Part shown: one piece after another, positions 1 through 7,197 of the stretch | How the letters are laid out: each line of letters opens with the position of its first letter | Numbering within the stretch: position 1 is the first letter of the stretch | Assembly: GCA_035063885.1 (NCBI GenBank) | Contig: JAPSFM010000032.1 | Span: 1-49,239 of the forward strand | Length of the DNA: 49,239 nt | DNA from: CAADGY01 sp900696665 | Lineage (GTDB): Bacteria; Acidobacteriota; Terriglobia; Bryobacterales; Bryobacteraceae | Direction of reading: 5' to 3' | The notes under the pieces: generated by a model | What the model was told of the DNA's origin: nothing | What the model saw: only the letters and a program-made list of their open reading frames with translations | Databases searched by the model: none | Program-made: the position numbers and the translations under genes

Positions 1-54
1 TTCCGGCGAGATGTAGCTGAACATTCCGGCTTGCTGGTGGTCGTCTCCGCGCAT
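1..54 (-). CDS. IS5-family transposase, N-terminus only (runs off window)
   Basis: Only 18 codons lie inside the window, read from an ATG at 52-54 leftwards to base 1. The peptide begins MRGDDHQQAGMFSYISPE, and the MFSYISPE segment is the conserved opening of a widespread group of IS5-type DDE transposases, in which it is normally followed by a VPADHPLR-like stretch. No catalytic residues are visible because the rest of the gene is outside the window. The element would lie to the left, with its right end somewhere in 55-130. The assignment rests on a short peptide and family memory, so the family-level call is fairly secure but completeness and activity cannot be judged. Confidence 0.7.
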   Translation of the reverse strand, partial: MRGDDHQQAGMFSYISPE

Positions 55-100
55 GAAAACATTCAACCACCCTTCTGTTCAGAAAGCCAGCCCGGGAATC

Positions 101-122
101 GAGTTTTTCAGCATCCTGTTAG
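101..122. mobile_element. possible right end of the insertion sequence
   Basis: About 47 bases upstream of the transposase start there is a GAGTTTTTCAGCATCC stretch followed by TGTTAG. It sits where the terminal inverted repeat of the element should be and resembles ends of this kind of IS as I remember them. The partner end is outside the window, so neither the inverted repeat nor the target duplication can be confirmed. Confidence 0.3.
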
Positions 123-139
123 TCCCTTTTCCCGCCCCT

Positions 140-172
140 CCTCCCCTATGGGCTGTATAGGCCCACAGGAGG
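140..172 (+). promoter_or_regulatory. hairpin in the leader of the osmolyte cassette
   Basis: CCTCC at 140-144 pairs with GGAGG at 168-172, and TGGGC at 149-153 pairs with GCCCA at 161-165 around a TGTATAG loop. It stands 35 bases before the gpgS start, so it could be a leader structure or the remnant of a terminator from the IS side. No known riboswitch motif is recognisable. The start codon itself is preceded by AGAGG near 194-198. Confidence 0.35.
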
Positions 173-207
173 ATTCCACTTACCCTGATGATTAGAGGTA
201 TCTCCCT

Positions 208-1455
208 ATGGCAGATTTCTATCAGACCGGCGTAGTGACTACTCTGCATAACCTGGATAGTAATGGTCTTGAACGCCTGGAGAATGAGTTAGGCGTCTTT
301 TCCGACCGGGTCCCTATCGGCCTGGTGTTGCCGGCATTGTACTCCGAGTTCGAGAAACCCGCCATGGGCCGGATCATTAGCGAGTTGTCGAACGTAAGGT
401 ACCTTCGCCAGATTGTTGTAGCTCTTGGCCGCGCCGGCGCGGCACAGTTCGAACACACCAAATCGCTCTTCAAGGATTTTCACTGCCCGGTGACCATTCT
501 CTGGATGGAGAGCCCCAGGATCCAGACGTTGCTTTCCATGCTGCGGGAGAATGGTCTTTCGGCGGGGGAAGACGGCAAAGGACGATCCTGCTGGATGGCG
601 TATGGATACCTGCTGGCAGCGGGACACTGCGATGTCATCGCCCTGCACGATTGCGACATCGTCAACTATAACCGGAAGATGCTAGCACGTCTGTGCTACC
701 CGGTTGTTCATCCCAACCTCGGCTTCGAATTCTGCAAGGGATTTTATGCCCGGGTGACGAACCGGATGCACGGCCGCGCCACTCGCCTGTTCGTCACGCC
801 GCTGGTGCGGTCGCTGGAAGGGATGGCCGCGGGCGCCCCGTTCCTCCGGTTCCTGGACAGCTTCCGGTATCCGTTGGCCGGAGAATTCGCCATGAAGACG
901 AACCTCGCGCGCGTGAACAGGATTCCGGGCGATTGGGGCCTCGAAGTGGGTGTGCTCGCCGAAGTATTCCGGAATTGTGCCACAGCCCGTGTCTGCCAGG
1001 TGGATGTGACCGACAACTATGAGCACAAACACCAGGATCTCTCTTCCGAGGATGCGTCGAAAGGTCTGCGGCGGATGACCGTCGACATCGCGAAATCGCT
1101 CTTCCGGACGATCGCGGGCGAAGGAGTGGTCCTCACGAAGGATCACTTTCGCAGCCTCCAGGTAAGATATGTACGTATGGCGGAAGACACCATTCAGCGC
1201 TATTATGCGGATGCGATGGTCAATGGCCTGGAATTCGACCGGCATTCCGAGGAAATGGCTGTCGCCACCTTCGCGAAAAGCCTGCGTGAGGCTGCCGCGG
1301 AGTTTGTCGAGGATCCATTGGGCGTTCCACTGATCCCCAACTGGAACCGTGTCGCGTCCGCGGTACCGGAATTCTTCAACCTTCTGCTCGATGCCGTAGA
1401 GCAGGATTCACAGATAGGCGCCGCGACGGAAAGTGCACGGTTTGCGGGAGGATGA
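208..1455 (+). CDS. gpgS: glucosyl-3-phosphoglycerate synthase-like glycosyltransferase (GT81)
   Basis: This 415-residue cytoplasmic GT-A enzyme probably transfers glucose from a nucleotide sugar to 3-phosphoglycerate, the first step of glucosylglycerate synthesis. The nucleotide-sugar fold starts at about residue 36 (IGLVLPALYSE). A DCD metal-binding motif is at 148-150, where GpgS enzymes have DSD. KGFYARV (177 on), GRATRLFVTPLVR (189-201), PLAGEFA (222-228) and WGLEVG (243-248) match the GpgS pattern of KSFYRR, GRVTELVARPL, PLSGEYA and YGVEIG. YEHKHQ (271-276) fits the histidine-bearing loop. The C-terminal 130 residues are helical and longer than in the actinobacterial enzyme. It is first in a three-gene plus-strand run with a second glycosyltransferase and a membrane channel protein, which points to osmotic adaptation. 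No phosphatase for the phosphorylated product is visible nearby. The exact sugar donor and acceptor are inferred. Confidence 0.75.
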   Translation: MADFYQTGVVTTLHNLDSNGLERLENELGVFSDRVPIGLVLPALYSEFEKPAMGRIISELSNVRYLRQIVVALGRAGAAQFEHTKSLFKDFHCPVTILWMESPRIQTLLSMLRENGLSAGEDGKGRSCWMAYGYLLAAGHCDVIALHDCDIVNYNRKMLARLCYPVVHPNLGFEFCKGFYARVTNRMHGRATRLFVTPLVRSLEGMAAGAPFLRFLDSFRYPLAGEFAMKTNLARVNRIPGDWGLEVGVLAEVFRNCATARVCQVDVTDNYEHKHQDLSSEDASKGLRRMTVDIAKSLFRTIAGEGVVLTKDHFRSLQVRYVRMAEDTIQRYYADAMVNGLEFDRHSEEMAVATFAKSLREAAAEFVEDPLGVPLIPNWNRVASAVPEFFNLLLDAVEQDSQIGAATESARFAGG

Positions 1456-1530
1456 TCCGGCTACGCCCGCGGATTCACGGAAAATGCAGGACTCGAATGC
1501 CGTTAGCAGCCGGAATTTTTTGACGGAACG

Positions 1531-2865
1531 ATGCCAAACCATTTGCTGTCTGAAGAGGCGCAGGGAGCGCTGGACCGGATTGAGCGGGCCGACATAGTCG
1601 TCGGGATACCCAGCTACAACAACGTGCGGACCATCGGCCATGTGGTGCGGGCGGCACAGGCTGGATTGGCCAAGTACTTTCCTCAGTTCAGTTCGCTTAT
1701 TGTCAATTCCGACGGCGGCTCCAAGGATGGAACCCGGGAGGCTGTGATGTCGGTGCAGGTGGAAGACACGCACCTGATGCTGCTTTCCACGCCGATGCCG
1801 CCCGTACACCGCCTCTCGTTCCCCTACCATGGCATTCCGGGCAAGGGCAGCGCTTTCCGGATGATTTTTCAGATGGCCGAATTGTTGCGCGCCAAGGCGT
1901 GTGTAGTAGTGGATTCGGATCTGCGCTCCATTACTCCGGAATGGATCGACCTGCTGGTGCGGCCGGTGCTTTACGCGGGCTACGATTTCGTCGCGCCCTA
2001 CTACCATCGTCACAAGTACGACGGGACCATCACCAACAGCATCGTTTACCCTCTCACGCGCGCGCTCTACGGCCTCCGGGTACGCCAGCCCATCGGCGGC
2101 GATTTCGGTATTTCCGGCCGTCTCGTTTCCCGCTACTTGAAGCGGAACGATTGGGAAACCGATGTGGCCCGCTATGGAATCGACATCTGGATGACCACCA
2201 TCGCCATTGCCGAGGGTTTTCGGGTGTGCCAGAGCTTCCTCGGCGCCAAATTGCACGATGCCAAGGATCCTGGCGCAGACCTGAGCGCCATGCTGCACCA
2301 GGTGGTGGGCAGCGTGTTCAGCCTCATGCAGGAATATGAATCGGCCTGGGAGAACCGCTCCGGCAGCGATCCCGTCGATCTGTTCGGATTCCGTTTCGAT
2401 GTGGGGCTCGATCCGATCGAGGTGAACCTCGACCGCATGTTCAACGCCTTTCTTCGTGGCTGCCGGGATTTGGGTGAATTGTGGACGATGGCTCTTCATC
2501 CGGATACCCACGAAGACATCTCCCGGCTTGCCCGGAGCCTGGAGCGCGACCGCGGGACGTTTCATCTCAGCGATGAGCTATGGGCGCGCGTTATCGTGGA
2601 TTTCGCCTGCGCCTACAAGCAGCGCCCGCTTGAACGGTCGCATCTGCTTCCCTCGCTCACACCGCTATACCTCGCCCGGGTCGCTTCTTTCGTTCTTGAA
2701 ACGCAAAATCTGTTTTCGGCACAGGTAGAGGAGAGGATCGAGAACCTCTGCCTTGCTTTTGAAGGCCTGAAGCCTTACCTGCGGGCGCGATGGAAGGGCG
2801 AGACCGCGCCGCCCCAGGCCAGGCGCGAAGGTGCCGCCCTCAAAAAGGAAAAGCTGGAGGTGTAG
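1531..2865 (+). CDS. GT-A glycosyltransferase related to mannosylglycerate / mannosylglucosylglycerate synthases
   Basis: A 444-residue cytoplasmic glycosyltransferase. IPSYNN (26-31) and NSDGGSKDGT (59-68) open a GT-A fold, DSD at 128-130 is the metal-binding motif, and PIGGDFGIS (187-195), YGIDIW (215-220) and LHDAKDP (241-247) are arranged as in mannosylglycerate synthase of Rhodothermus (PLGGELL, WGIDTL and a histidine loop). The last 150 residues form a helical domain. It starts 75 bases after gpgS and ends two bases before the channel gene, so the three are probably one transcript. A plausible role is to add a second sugar to glucosylglycerate, or to make a glycosylglycerate directly. 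This is inferred from fold and context; other small-molecule acceptors are possible. Confidence 0.65.
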   Translation: MPNHLLSEEAQGALDRIERADIVVGIPSYNNVRTIGHVVRAAQAGLAKYFPQFSSLIVNSDGGSKDGTREAVMSVQVEDTHLMLLSTPMPPVHRLSFPYHGIPGKGSAFRMIFQMAELLRAKACVVVDSDLRSITPEWIDLLVRPVLYAGYDFVAPYYHRHKYDGTITNSIVYPLTRALYGLRVRQPIGGDFGISGRLVSRYLKRNDWETDVARYGIDIWMTTIAIAEGFRVCQSFLGAKLHDAKDPGADLSAMLHQVVGSVFSLMQEYESAWENRSGSDPVDLFGFRFDVGLDPIEVNLDRMFNAFLRGCRDLGELWTMALHPDTHEDISRLARSLERDRGTFHLSDELWARVIVDFACAYKQRPLERSHLLPSLTPLYLARVASFVLETQNLFSAQVEERIENLCLAFEGLKPYLRARWKGETAPPQARREGAALKKEKLEV

Positions 2866-2867
2866 TA

Positions 2868-3572
2868 ATGATCCGGACTTTACAGGACGTGATCGAACGA
2901 GCTTTCGCACAGCTCTCTCAGACGACAACGGCGTATCTGCCGCCACTCCTGGCCGGCCTTATCATCCTGTTCGGTGCTTATGTGACGGCCGTGCTGGTAC
3001 GGCTGCTTTTGACCAGACTCATCAAGGGCGCCGGCATTGACCGCTTCCTGCAGCAAAGCGGCGTGTCGTATATGTTTGACCGCAGTGGCCGCGTCCGTAC
3101 GTCGCGCCTGATTGCCGGCTCCACCTATTGGGTGATTCTCGGCATCGGTTTTCTCACCGCCGTAAGCGCCTTCAATACGGAGCTGACCAACCGGATGGTG
3201 GAAGGCATAGTTCTGCTGTTTCCCAAACTGGTGACGGCGGGGCTGATTCTGCTGGCGGGGGCTTGGCTCGCTCAGTATCTCGGCCGCAGCACGCTCGTAT
3301 GGGCGGTCAATGAGGGATTACCCTCACCGCGCAAGATCGCCATGGCCATCCGCACGGTGATCATGTTCGTTGCCGTGGTAGTGGCGGCCGATCATCTCAA
3401 TTTCGCGCGCAGCGTCTTTCTGGCTGCTTTTGTCATCCTGGTGGGCGGCGCTGTTCTCGCTGCGAGCATCGCGCTGGGCCTCGGAGCCAAAGGAGCAGTA
3501 CAACGCCATTTCCAGGACCGGGCCGAGCACACCGAAGAGACTCCGGAACGCTCGCTCTGGAATCACCTCTAA
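2868..3572 (+). CDS. small mechanosensitive-channel-type membrane protein (conserved TM helix family)
   Basis: A 234-residue integral inner-membrane protein with about five hydrophobic segments (roughly residues 24-45, 83-105, 113-140, 155-176 and 184-210). The last segment is rich in small residues and runs into ALGLGAKGAV, which resembles the pore helix of MscS-type channels. The large cytoplasmic beta domain of full MscS proteins is absent, so it belongs with the short CmpX/TM-helix relatives. The start at 2868 is chosen because GGAGGT lies 6 bases upstream; a longer reading from 2790 would bury the end of the previous gene. It begins two bases after the glycosyltransferase stop. Next to osmolyte synthesis genes, a release valve for hypo-osmotic shock is a natural role, but gating is not proven from sequence. 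Confidence 0.75.
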   Translation: MIRTLQDVIERAFAQLSQTTTAYLPPLLAGLIILFGAYVTAVLVRLLLTRLIKGAGIDRFLQQSGVSYMFDRSGRVRTSRLIAGSTYWVILGIGFLTAVSAFNTELTNRMVEGIVLLFPKLVTAGLILLAGAWLAQYLGRSTLVWAVNEGLPSPRKIAMAIRTVIMFVAVVVAADHLNFARSVFLAAFVILVGGAVLAASIALGLGAKGAVQRHFQDRAEHTEETPERSLWNHL

Positions 3573-3590
3573 GTGAATTCTCCTCCAAAA

Positions 3591-3633
3591 CGGGCCGCGG
3601 GAGGGGCTTCCTTCTCTACCTTCCCGCGGCCCG
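3591..3633. terminator. strong inverted repeat between convergent genes
   Basis: CGGGCCGCGGGA (3591-3602) and TCCCGCGGCCCG (3622-3633) form a perfect 12-bp stem with a 19-base loop just after the channel gene. There is no clear T run on either side, so it is either a factor-assisted terminator or a transcript-stabilising 3' hairpin. The stretch from here to the next stop at 3824 shows no credible gene. Confidence 0.6.
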
Positions 3634-3745
3634 GCTGCCCATCATTTCCCACACCGGTATTGTGACGGAGCCTGCTGCGCCCGCTCGGATCCTGGACGAT
3701 TACACTCATCCGGATGATACGCGTTCACGCGGATAGGCAGGGACT

Positions 3746-3764
3746 CTTGCCCGGCGCCGGCAAG
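3746..3764 (-). terminator. short hairpin downstream of the seleno-rhodanese
   Basis: CTTGCC (3746-3751) and GGCAAG (3759-3764) form a 6-bp stem about 60 bases after the final stop of the minus-strand rhodanese gene. It may mark the 3' end of the core operon. It lacks a T run and could be chance in GC-rich DNA. Confidence 0.3.
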
Positions 3765-3823
3765 CTCCATTGCAACCCGGAAGGAGTCTCACCGCCAACA
3801 CTCGTGATTGTCTTATCCGGCAA

Positions 3824-4225
3824 TCATCCCCCGCCACCCTCCTTCGGATACACCAGGGGCTTGTTCTGGTTCCGGTACTCCTCCAGCCCACAGGAGCCCA
3901 GTGTCTGAAACCCGTTCTGCTCGAGTATGGCCGCGGCACGCGCGGCTCTGGGTCCCCGGTTTCAAAGCGTGACGATGAGTTTGTCCTTGGGAATCTCGCT
4001 CAGACGTGCTCTAAGCTGTCCCACCGGAATATTGACGTAACCCCGGACACTGCCGAGTTGCTTGATTTCTTCGGGCTCGCGAACATCCAGGTAGAAGATG
4101 TTGCCGTCGCTGGCAAGGAGTTTTTCGAGTTCCCCGGTCGTTAGTTCCTTCGGGCGCTTTAATTCACTTCCACAGGATAGAAGCAAGAGTGCGCCCGCGA
4201 AAAGAAACCCTGAAATTTTGTGCAT
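3824..4225 (-). CDS. predicted selenocysteine-containing rhodanese-domain lipoprotein
   Basis: Read with the in-frame TGA at 3962-3964 as selenocysteine, this gives a complete 133-residue protein. Residues 1-18 are a lipoprotein signal ending in LLSC, so it should be anchored on the periplasmic side. A single rhodanese domain follows: ELEKLL, YLDVREPEE, VNIPVGQL and IPKDKLIVTL, then Sec88 in U-N-R-G-P-R-A, the helix AARAAAILEQNGF and the tail CGLEEYRNQNKPLVYP. In ordinary rhodaneses the catalytic cysteine occupies exactly the position of the TGA (C-x-x-G-x-R). If the TGA were a stop, the 87-residue product would lack the active site and last helix. A SECIS-like hairpin lies 15-31 bases downstream of the TGA. 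The gene is 108 bases downstream of tmk at the end of a core operon. The family moves sulfur or handles thiol and selenium chemistry; the substrate is unknown. A nonsense mutation of a Cys codon is the main alternative. Confidence 0.8.
3930..3946 (-). promoter_or_regulatory. candidate bacterial SECIS element
   Basis: On the minus strand, GCCGCG and CGCGGC form a perfect 6-bp stem closing a CGUGC loop, 17 nt in all. The loop G of its GU lies 22 bases after the TGA. Bacterial SECIS elements sit directly downstream of the Sec codon inside the reading frame and carry a GU in a small apical loop, which SelB recognises. An outer GAG/CUC pairing may extend it with a bulge. GC-rich sequence forms hairpins easily, so the support is moderate and depends on the frame argument for the gene. 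Confidence 0.55.
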
Positions 4226-4333
4226 ACTGCCTGAGTTTATCAGTCCACCCGGTCATGTTGTAGTCCCTCGCAATTTTCTGATGAGGAGCAACTGCGCTGT
4301 CGCGCGCAATTGAACCGGCTGCCTGACCGCCGG

Positions 4334-4999
4334 CTATAGATGGCCTGGCGATCCGGCCGGGGCAATCGATTCGAGCGCAACCTGAACCTCGCTCCAGACT
4401 TCGGAGCCTACCCTTTCGATCTCATTCCGCCCGTCGATCAACCGGAAGCGCGGCTCTCTTCGAGACAGATCGAGATAGCCTTCTCGCACGCGGCGGCGGA
4501 AATCGGCCGGCTGATCATCCATGCGGTCTACCCCGCGCGCTTTCGCGCGCAAACGGGCAGTCGCGAGGTCTATGTCGAAGTATAGGGTCAGGTCCGGCTT
4601 CAAACCACGGCAGGCAATGCGGTCCAGGGTTTCCACCACTTCCACGCCGAGGCCCCGCCCGTAGCCCTGGTACACCAGTGTCGAATCGGTGAACCGGTCC
4701 GAAAGGACGATGGCGTGCCGTTTCAGTGCTGGAACGATCGTCTCGTCGACGTTCTGTGCGCGAGCCGCAAAGTAAAGCAGCAGTTCCGCGGTTGCACTCA
4801 ATTCCTGGTGCGCCGGATCCAGCAGGATGTTGCGGATCATCGACCCCGTTCTCGTCCCGCCCGGCTCGACCGTCTCCACGACTTCATATCCCCGGGAACG
4901 CAGCCGCGCGGCGAGCCGCGTGAGTTGAGTTGTTTTGCCTGAGCCGTCGATCCCTTCAAAAGTGATGAACAGTCCGCGGGATGTCTCAGTCGTAGACAT
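4334..4999 (-). CDS. tmk: thymidylate kinase
   Basis: A 221-residue cytoplasmic kinase that phosphorylates dTMP to dTDP for DNA synthesis. The P-loop GIDGSGKTT is at 16-24, EPGGT at 45-49 and the DRF motif at 101-103, followed by YQGYGRG, the thymidine-contacting segment. The region around ARGVDRMDD is the lid. Length is typical of bacterial Tmk. Its start overlaps the end of the uracil-DNA glycosylase gene by 14 bases, so the two are translationally linked; pairing of dTTP supply with uracil removal makes sense functionally. The product ends with a short extra tail after the conserved domain. Confidence 0.95.
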   Translation of the reverse strand: MSTTETSRGLFITFEGIDGSGKTTQLTRLAARLRSRGYEVVETVEPGGTRTGSMIRNILLDPAHQELSATAELLLYFAARAQNVDETIVPALKRHAIVLSDRFTDSTLVYQGYGRGLGVEVVETLDRIACRGLKPDLTLYFDIDLATARLRAKARGVDRMDDQPADFRRRVREGYLDLSRREPRFRLIDGRNEIERVGSEVWSEVQVALESIAPAGSPGHL

Positions 5000-5723
5000 A
5001 GTGAAGGACTTTCTTCAGATCTTCCCAGGCTTCCCGCTTTGCGGACTGATTATAGGGCCGCAGCAAATACGAAGGATGGTAGGTAACCATGACGGGAATG
5101 TCACGCCACTTGTACCAGTTGCCGCGCAGTTTGGTAACCCCTTCCTTCCGGCCCAGCAGCGCTCTCGCCGCCGTACCGCCGAGCGCGCAAATCGCTTTCG
5201 GATGGATCACGGAAAGCTGGCGGAACACAAACTCGCCGCAAATCTCCATCTCGTCCGGCTCCGGCGTGCGGTTGCCAGGCGGCCGGCACTTCACGATGTT
5301 GCAGATGTATACGTCCGGACGTTTGAGCGCAATGCCTTCGCGGGCGGCGGTATTTTCGATCATCTGCGTCAGCAGTTGACCTGCGCGGCCGACGAAGGGT
5401 ACGCCCTGTTCGTCTTCGTCCGCTCCCGGGCCTTCGCCGACGAAAACGAGTTTAGCGCGCGCGTCGCCCGTTCCAAACACGATACGATTCCTACCTTCGT
5501 GCAGACGGCAGCGCTGGCAATCACCGATATCCTCCAGGATTTTTTCGAGACTGTCGTTTCCCGGCGCAATACCGGGAAGAATGGAGACCTGTCCGGGAGC
5601 GGCTTCTTCCATAACAGCTGCGGCGGCAGACCCGGCACCAGGGGTGACATTGCGGCGGTACAGCGTCTCGATACCCAGGTCGCGGTAAAACTCCAGATAC
5701 TGCTTCAAAAGTTCGCGATTCAT
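4986..5723 (-). CDS. family 4 uracil-DNA glycosylase (iron-sulfur type)
   Basis: A 245-residue DNA repair enzyme that removes uracil from DNA. Cys69 and Cys72 (CQRC), Cys146 (NIVKCRPPGNR) and Cys162 have the spacing of the four [4Fe-4S] ligands of family 4 enzymes. GEGPGADED (97-105) is the water-activating motif A, followed by GVPFVGRAGQLL, and HPSYLLR (216-222) carries the conserved histidine motif. The first 60 residues are a variable extension, as in the phage SPO1 polymerase-like annotation of this family. It overlaps coaBC upstream by 4 bases and tmk downstream by 14, within the core operon. Confidence 0.93.
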   Translation of the reverse strand: MNRELLKQYLEFYRDLGIETLYRRNVTPGAGSAAAAVMEEAAPGQVSILPGIAPGNDSLEKILEDIGDCQRCRLHEGRNRIVFGTGDARAKLVFVGEGPGADEDEQGVPFVGRAGQLLTQMIENTAAREGIALKRPDVYICNIVKCRPPGNRTPEPDEMEICGEFVFRQLSVIHPKAICALGGTAARALLGRKEGVTKLRGNWYKWRDIPVMVTYHPSYLLRPYNQSAKREAWEDLKKVLHYVYD

Positions 5724-6928
5724 CGAACGGCATGCAATGCCAGGCGCAGCCGCAGGGCTTCATCGAAGATGCGCTCGGCCACGGCTCGTTTTGATCCCCT
5801 GGGGATGTTGATCGCTTCGCCGGTCGAAAGTGCCAGTACCACCTCGTTCTCATCCGACTCGAACCCGGTGTTGTCCTGTCCCACCAGGTTCGCGGCAATC
5901 ATGTCGCAGTTCTTCGATTTCAACTTGCGGCGGGCCTCCTCCAGCAGTCTCTGTGTTTCGGCGGCGAACCCGATCAGCAAACGGCCGCCTTTCTTCTGGC
6001 CCAGTTCGGCGAGGATGTCCGGGGTCGGGTCCAGTTCCAGGGACAGGCGCTCCGCCTTCTTCTTTAGCTTCTGTCCGGAAACGTTCGCCGCATGGTAATC
6101 GGCGACAGCCGCCGACTTCACGATGATGGTGGATTCCGCCAGATGCTTCATTACCGCATCACGCATCTCCACCGCCGTTCTCACGCGGACGAGTTCAGCG
6201 CCTCTCGGGGTGTCGAGGTGTACCGGTCCGGAGATCAAAATGACCCGCGCCCCTCTCGCCACGGCCGCGGCTGCGAGAGCAAAACCCATCTTCCCGCTCG
6301 AACGGTTGGAGATATAGCGCACAGGGTCGAGCGGCTCCTGTGTCGGACCCGCCGTAATCAGAATAGTCTCTGCTTCCAGATCGCGGAGAGGCGCCGTCAG
6401 AGCGGCGTCGCAAATTTTTTCCACGTCAGCGAGACGTCCCGGCCCGATGGTTCCACACGCCAGCATGCCCTCTTCCGGTTCGATGATCGTGTGCCCGCGA
6501 GCCCGGAGCGCTTCGAGATTTCGTATCGTCGCGGCGTGCCGCCACATGTTTGTATTCATTGCGGGCGCCAGCACCACGCGGCCTTCGAAGGCCAGGTATA
6601 ACGTGGAAAGAAAGTCATCGGCTAGTCCGTGCGCGAACTTCGCCAGCACGTTGGCGGTGGCGGGAGCTACGACGAGCACATCGCCCTCCTGAGCGACCCG
6701 TACATGTTCCACCGAACTCGACAGCACTTCTTCGGACGTACGGGAACCGAACAGGCTGGTAATCACTTTCCGGCCAGTGAGCGCGGCAAAGGTAAGCGGC
6801 TGGATGAACTCTTCCGCTGCCGCCGTCATCACAACCTGAACGGCGTGCCCGCGCTCCATGAACGCGCGCGCGAGCTCCGCCGACTTATAAGCCGCTATGC
6901 CCCCGCTGACTCCCAAAATGATATTCAT
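5720..6928 (-). CDS. coaBC: bifunctional phosphopantothenoylcysteine decarboxylase / phosphopantothenate-cysteine ligase
   Basis: A 402-residue two-domain enzyme for coenzyme A synthesis. The N-terminal flavoprotein decarboxylase domain (about 1-180) shows GVSGGIAAYK (6-15), the active-site His75 (EHVRV), PAMNTNMW (122-129) and the substrate-lid Cys158 in LACGTIGPGR. The C-terminal ligase domain shows ITAGPTQEPLDPVR (191-204), SNRSSGKMG (207-215) and SAAVADYHA with lysines after it. Length is typical for the fused bacterial form. It is preceded by rpoZ with a 16-base gap, a gene order shared by many bacteria, and overlaps the glycosylase gene by 4 bases. Confidence 0.96.
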   Translation of the reverse strand: MNIILGVSGGIAAYKSAELARAFMERGHAVQVVMTAAAEEFIQPLTFAALTGRKVITSLFGSRTSEEVLSSSVEHVRVAQEGDVLVVAPATANVLAKFAHGLADDFLSTLYLAFEGRVVLAPAMNTNMWRHAATIRNLEALRARGHTIIEPEEGMLACGTIGPGRLADVEKICDAALTAPLRDLEAETILITAGPTQEPLDPVRYISNRSSGKMGFALAAAAVARGARVILISGPVHLDTPRGAELVRVRTAVEMRDAVMKHLAESTIIVKSAAVADYHAANVSGQKLKKKAERLSLELDPTPDILAELGQKKGGRLLIGFAAETQRLLEEARRKLKSKNCDMIAANLVGQDNTGFESDENEVVLALSTGEAINIPRGSKRAVAERIFDEALRLRLALHAVR

Positions 6929-6944
6929 GGGAGGGACCGCCGGC

Positions 6945-7193
6945 TCAGGACTCCTCAGCCACGGGATTCAGCTCGGCGTCGCGACCGGTATCGGAGTACT
7001 TCACCAACCCCCGGCGCACCTCTTCCATGGCCGTAATAGTCGGCTTTCTCGATGTAGTGGGCAGGAACGACCGCGCCCCGTTCTGCAACTGGCGCGCTCT
7101 TTTGGCGGAAAGAATGATAAACCGGTAAGCGCTCTGTTCCGTATCGTCCGGGATGGAGTGGATGGATTGATTTCTCGTCAACTTCTCGGGCAT
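6945..7193 (-). CDS. rpoZ: RNA polymerase omega subunit
   Basis: An 82-residue protein with the omega core: an AYRFIILSAKRARQLQNGAR segment corresponds to the conserved RFxLVxxAAxRARQL pattern that grips the beta-prime C-terminus. It is followed by KPTITAMEEVRRG, matching the KxxxxALxEIxxG helix. It assists assembly of RNA polymerase. Placement between gmk (4-base gap) and coaBC (16-base gap) matches the usual gmk-rpoZ-coaBC order, which raises confidence despite the short length. Confidence 0.92.
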   Translation of the reverse strand: MPEKLTRNQSIHSIPDDTEQSAYRFIILSAKRARQLQNGARSFLPTTSRKPTITAMEEVRRGLVKYSDTGRDAELNPVAEES

Positions 7194-7197
7194 GTTG

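Noticed and set aside
1408..2565. A 385-codon minus-strand open frame
   Set aside because: It is antisense to the second glycosyltransferase and rich in histidine and arginine in the way of shadow frames.
3962..4225. An 87-residue truncated rhodanese as the final gene model
   Set aside because: It stops exactly at the catalytic position while the rest of the domain follows in frame, so reading through the TGA is the better model; a nonsense mutation is kept only as an alternative.
4935..6098. A 387-codon plus-strand open frame
   Set aside because: It is antisense to the uracil-DNA glycosylase and coaBC genes and shows no recognisable domain.
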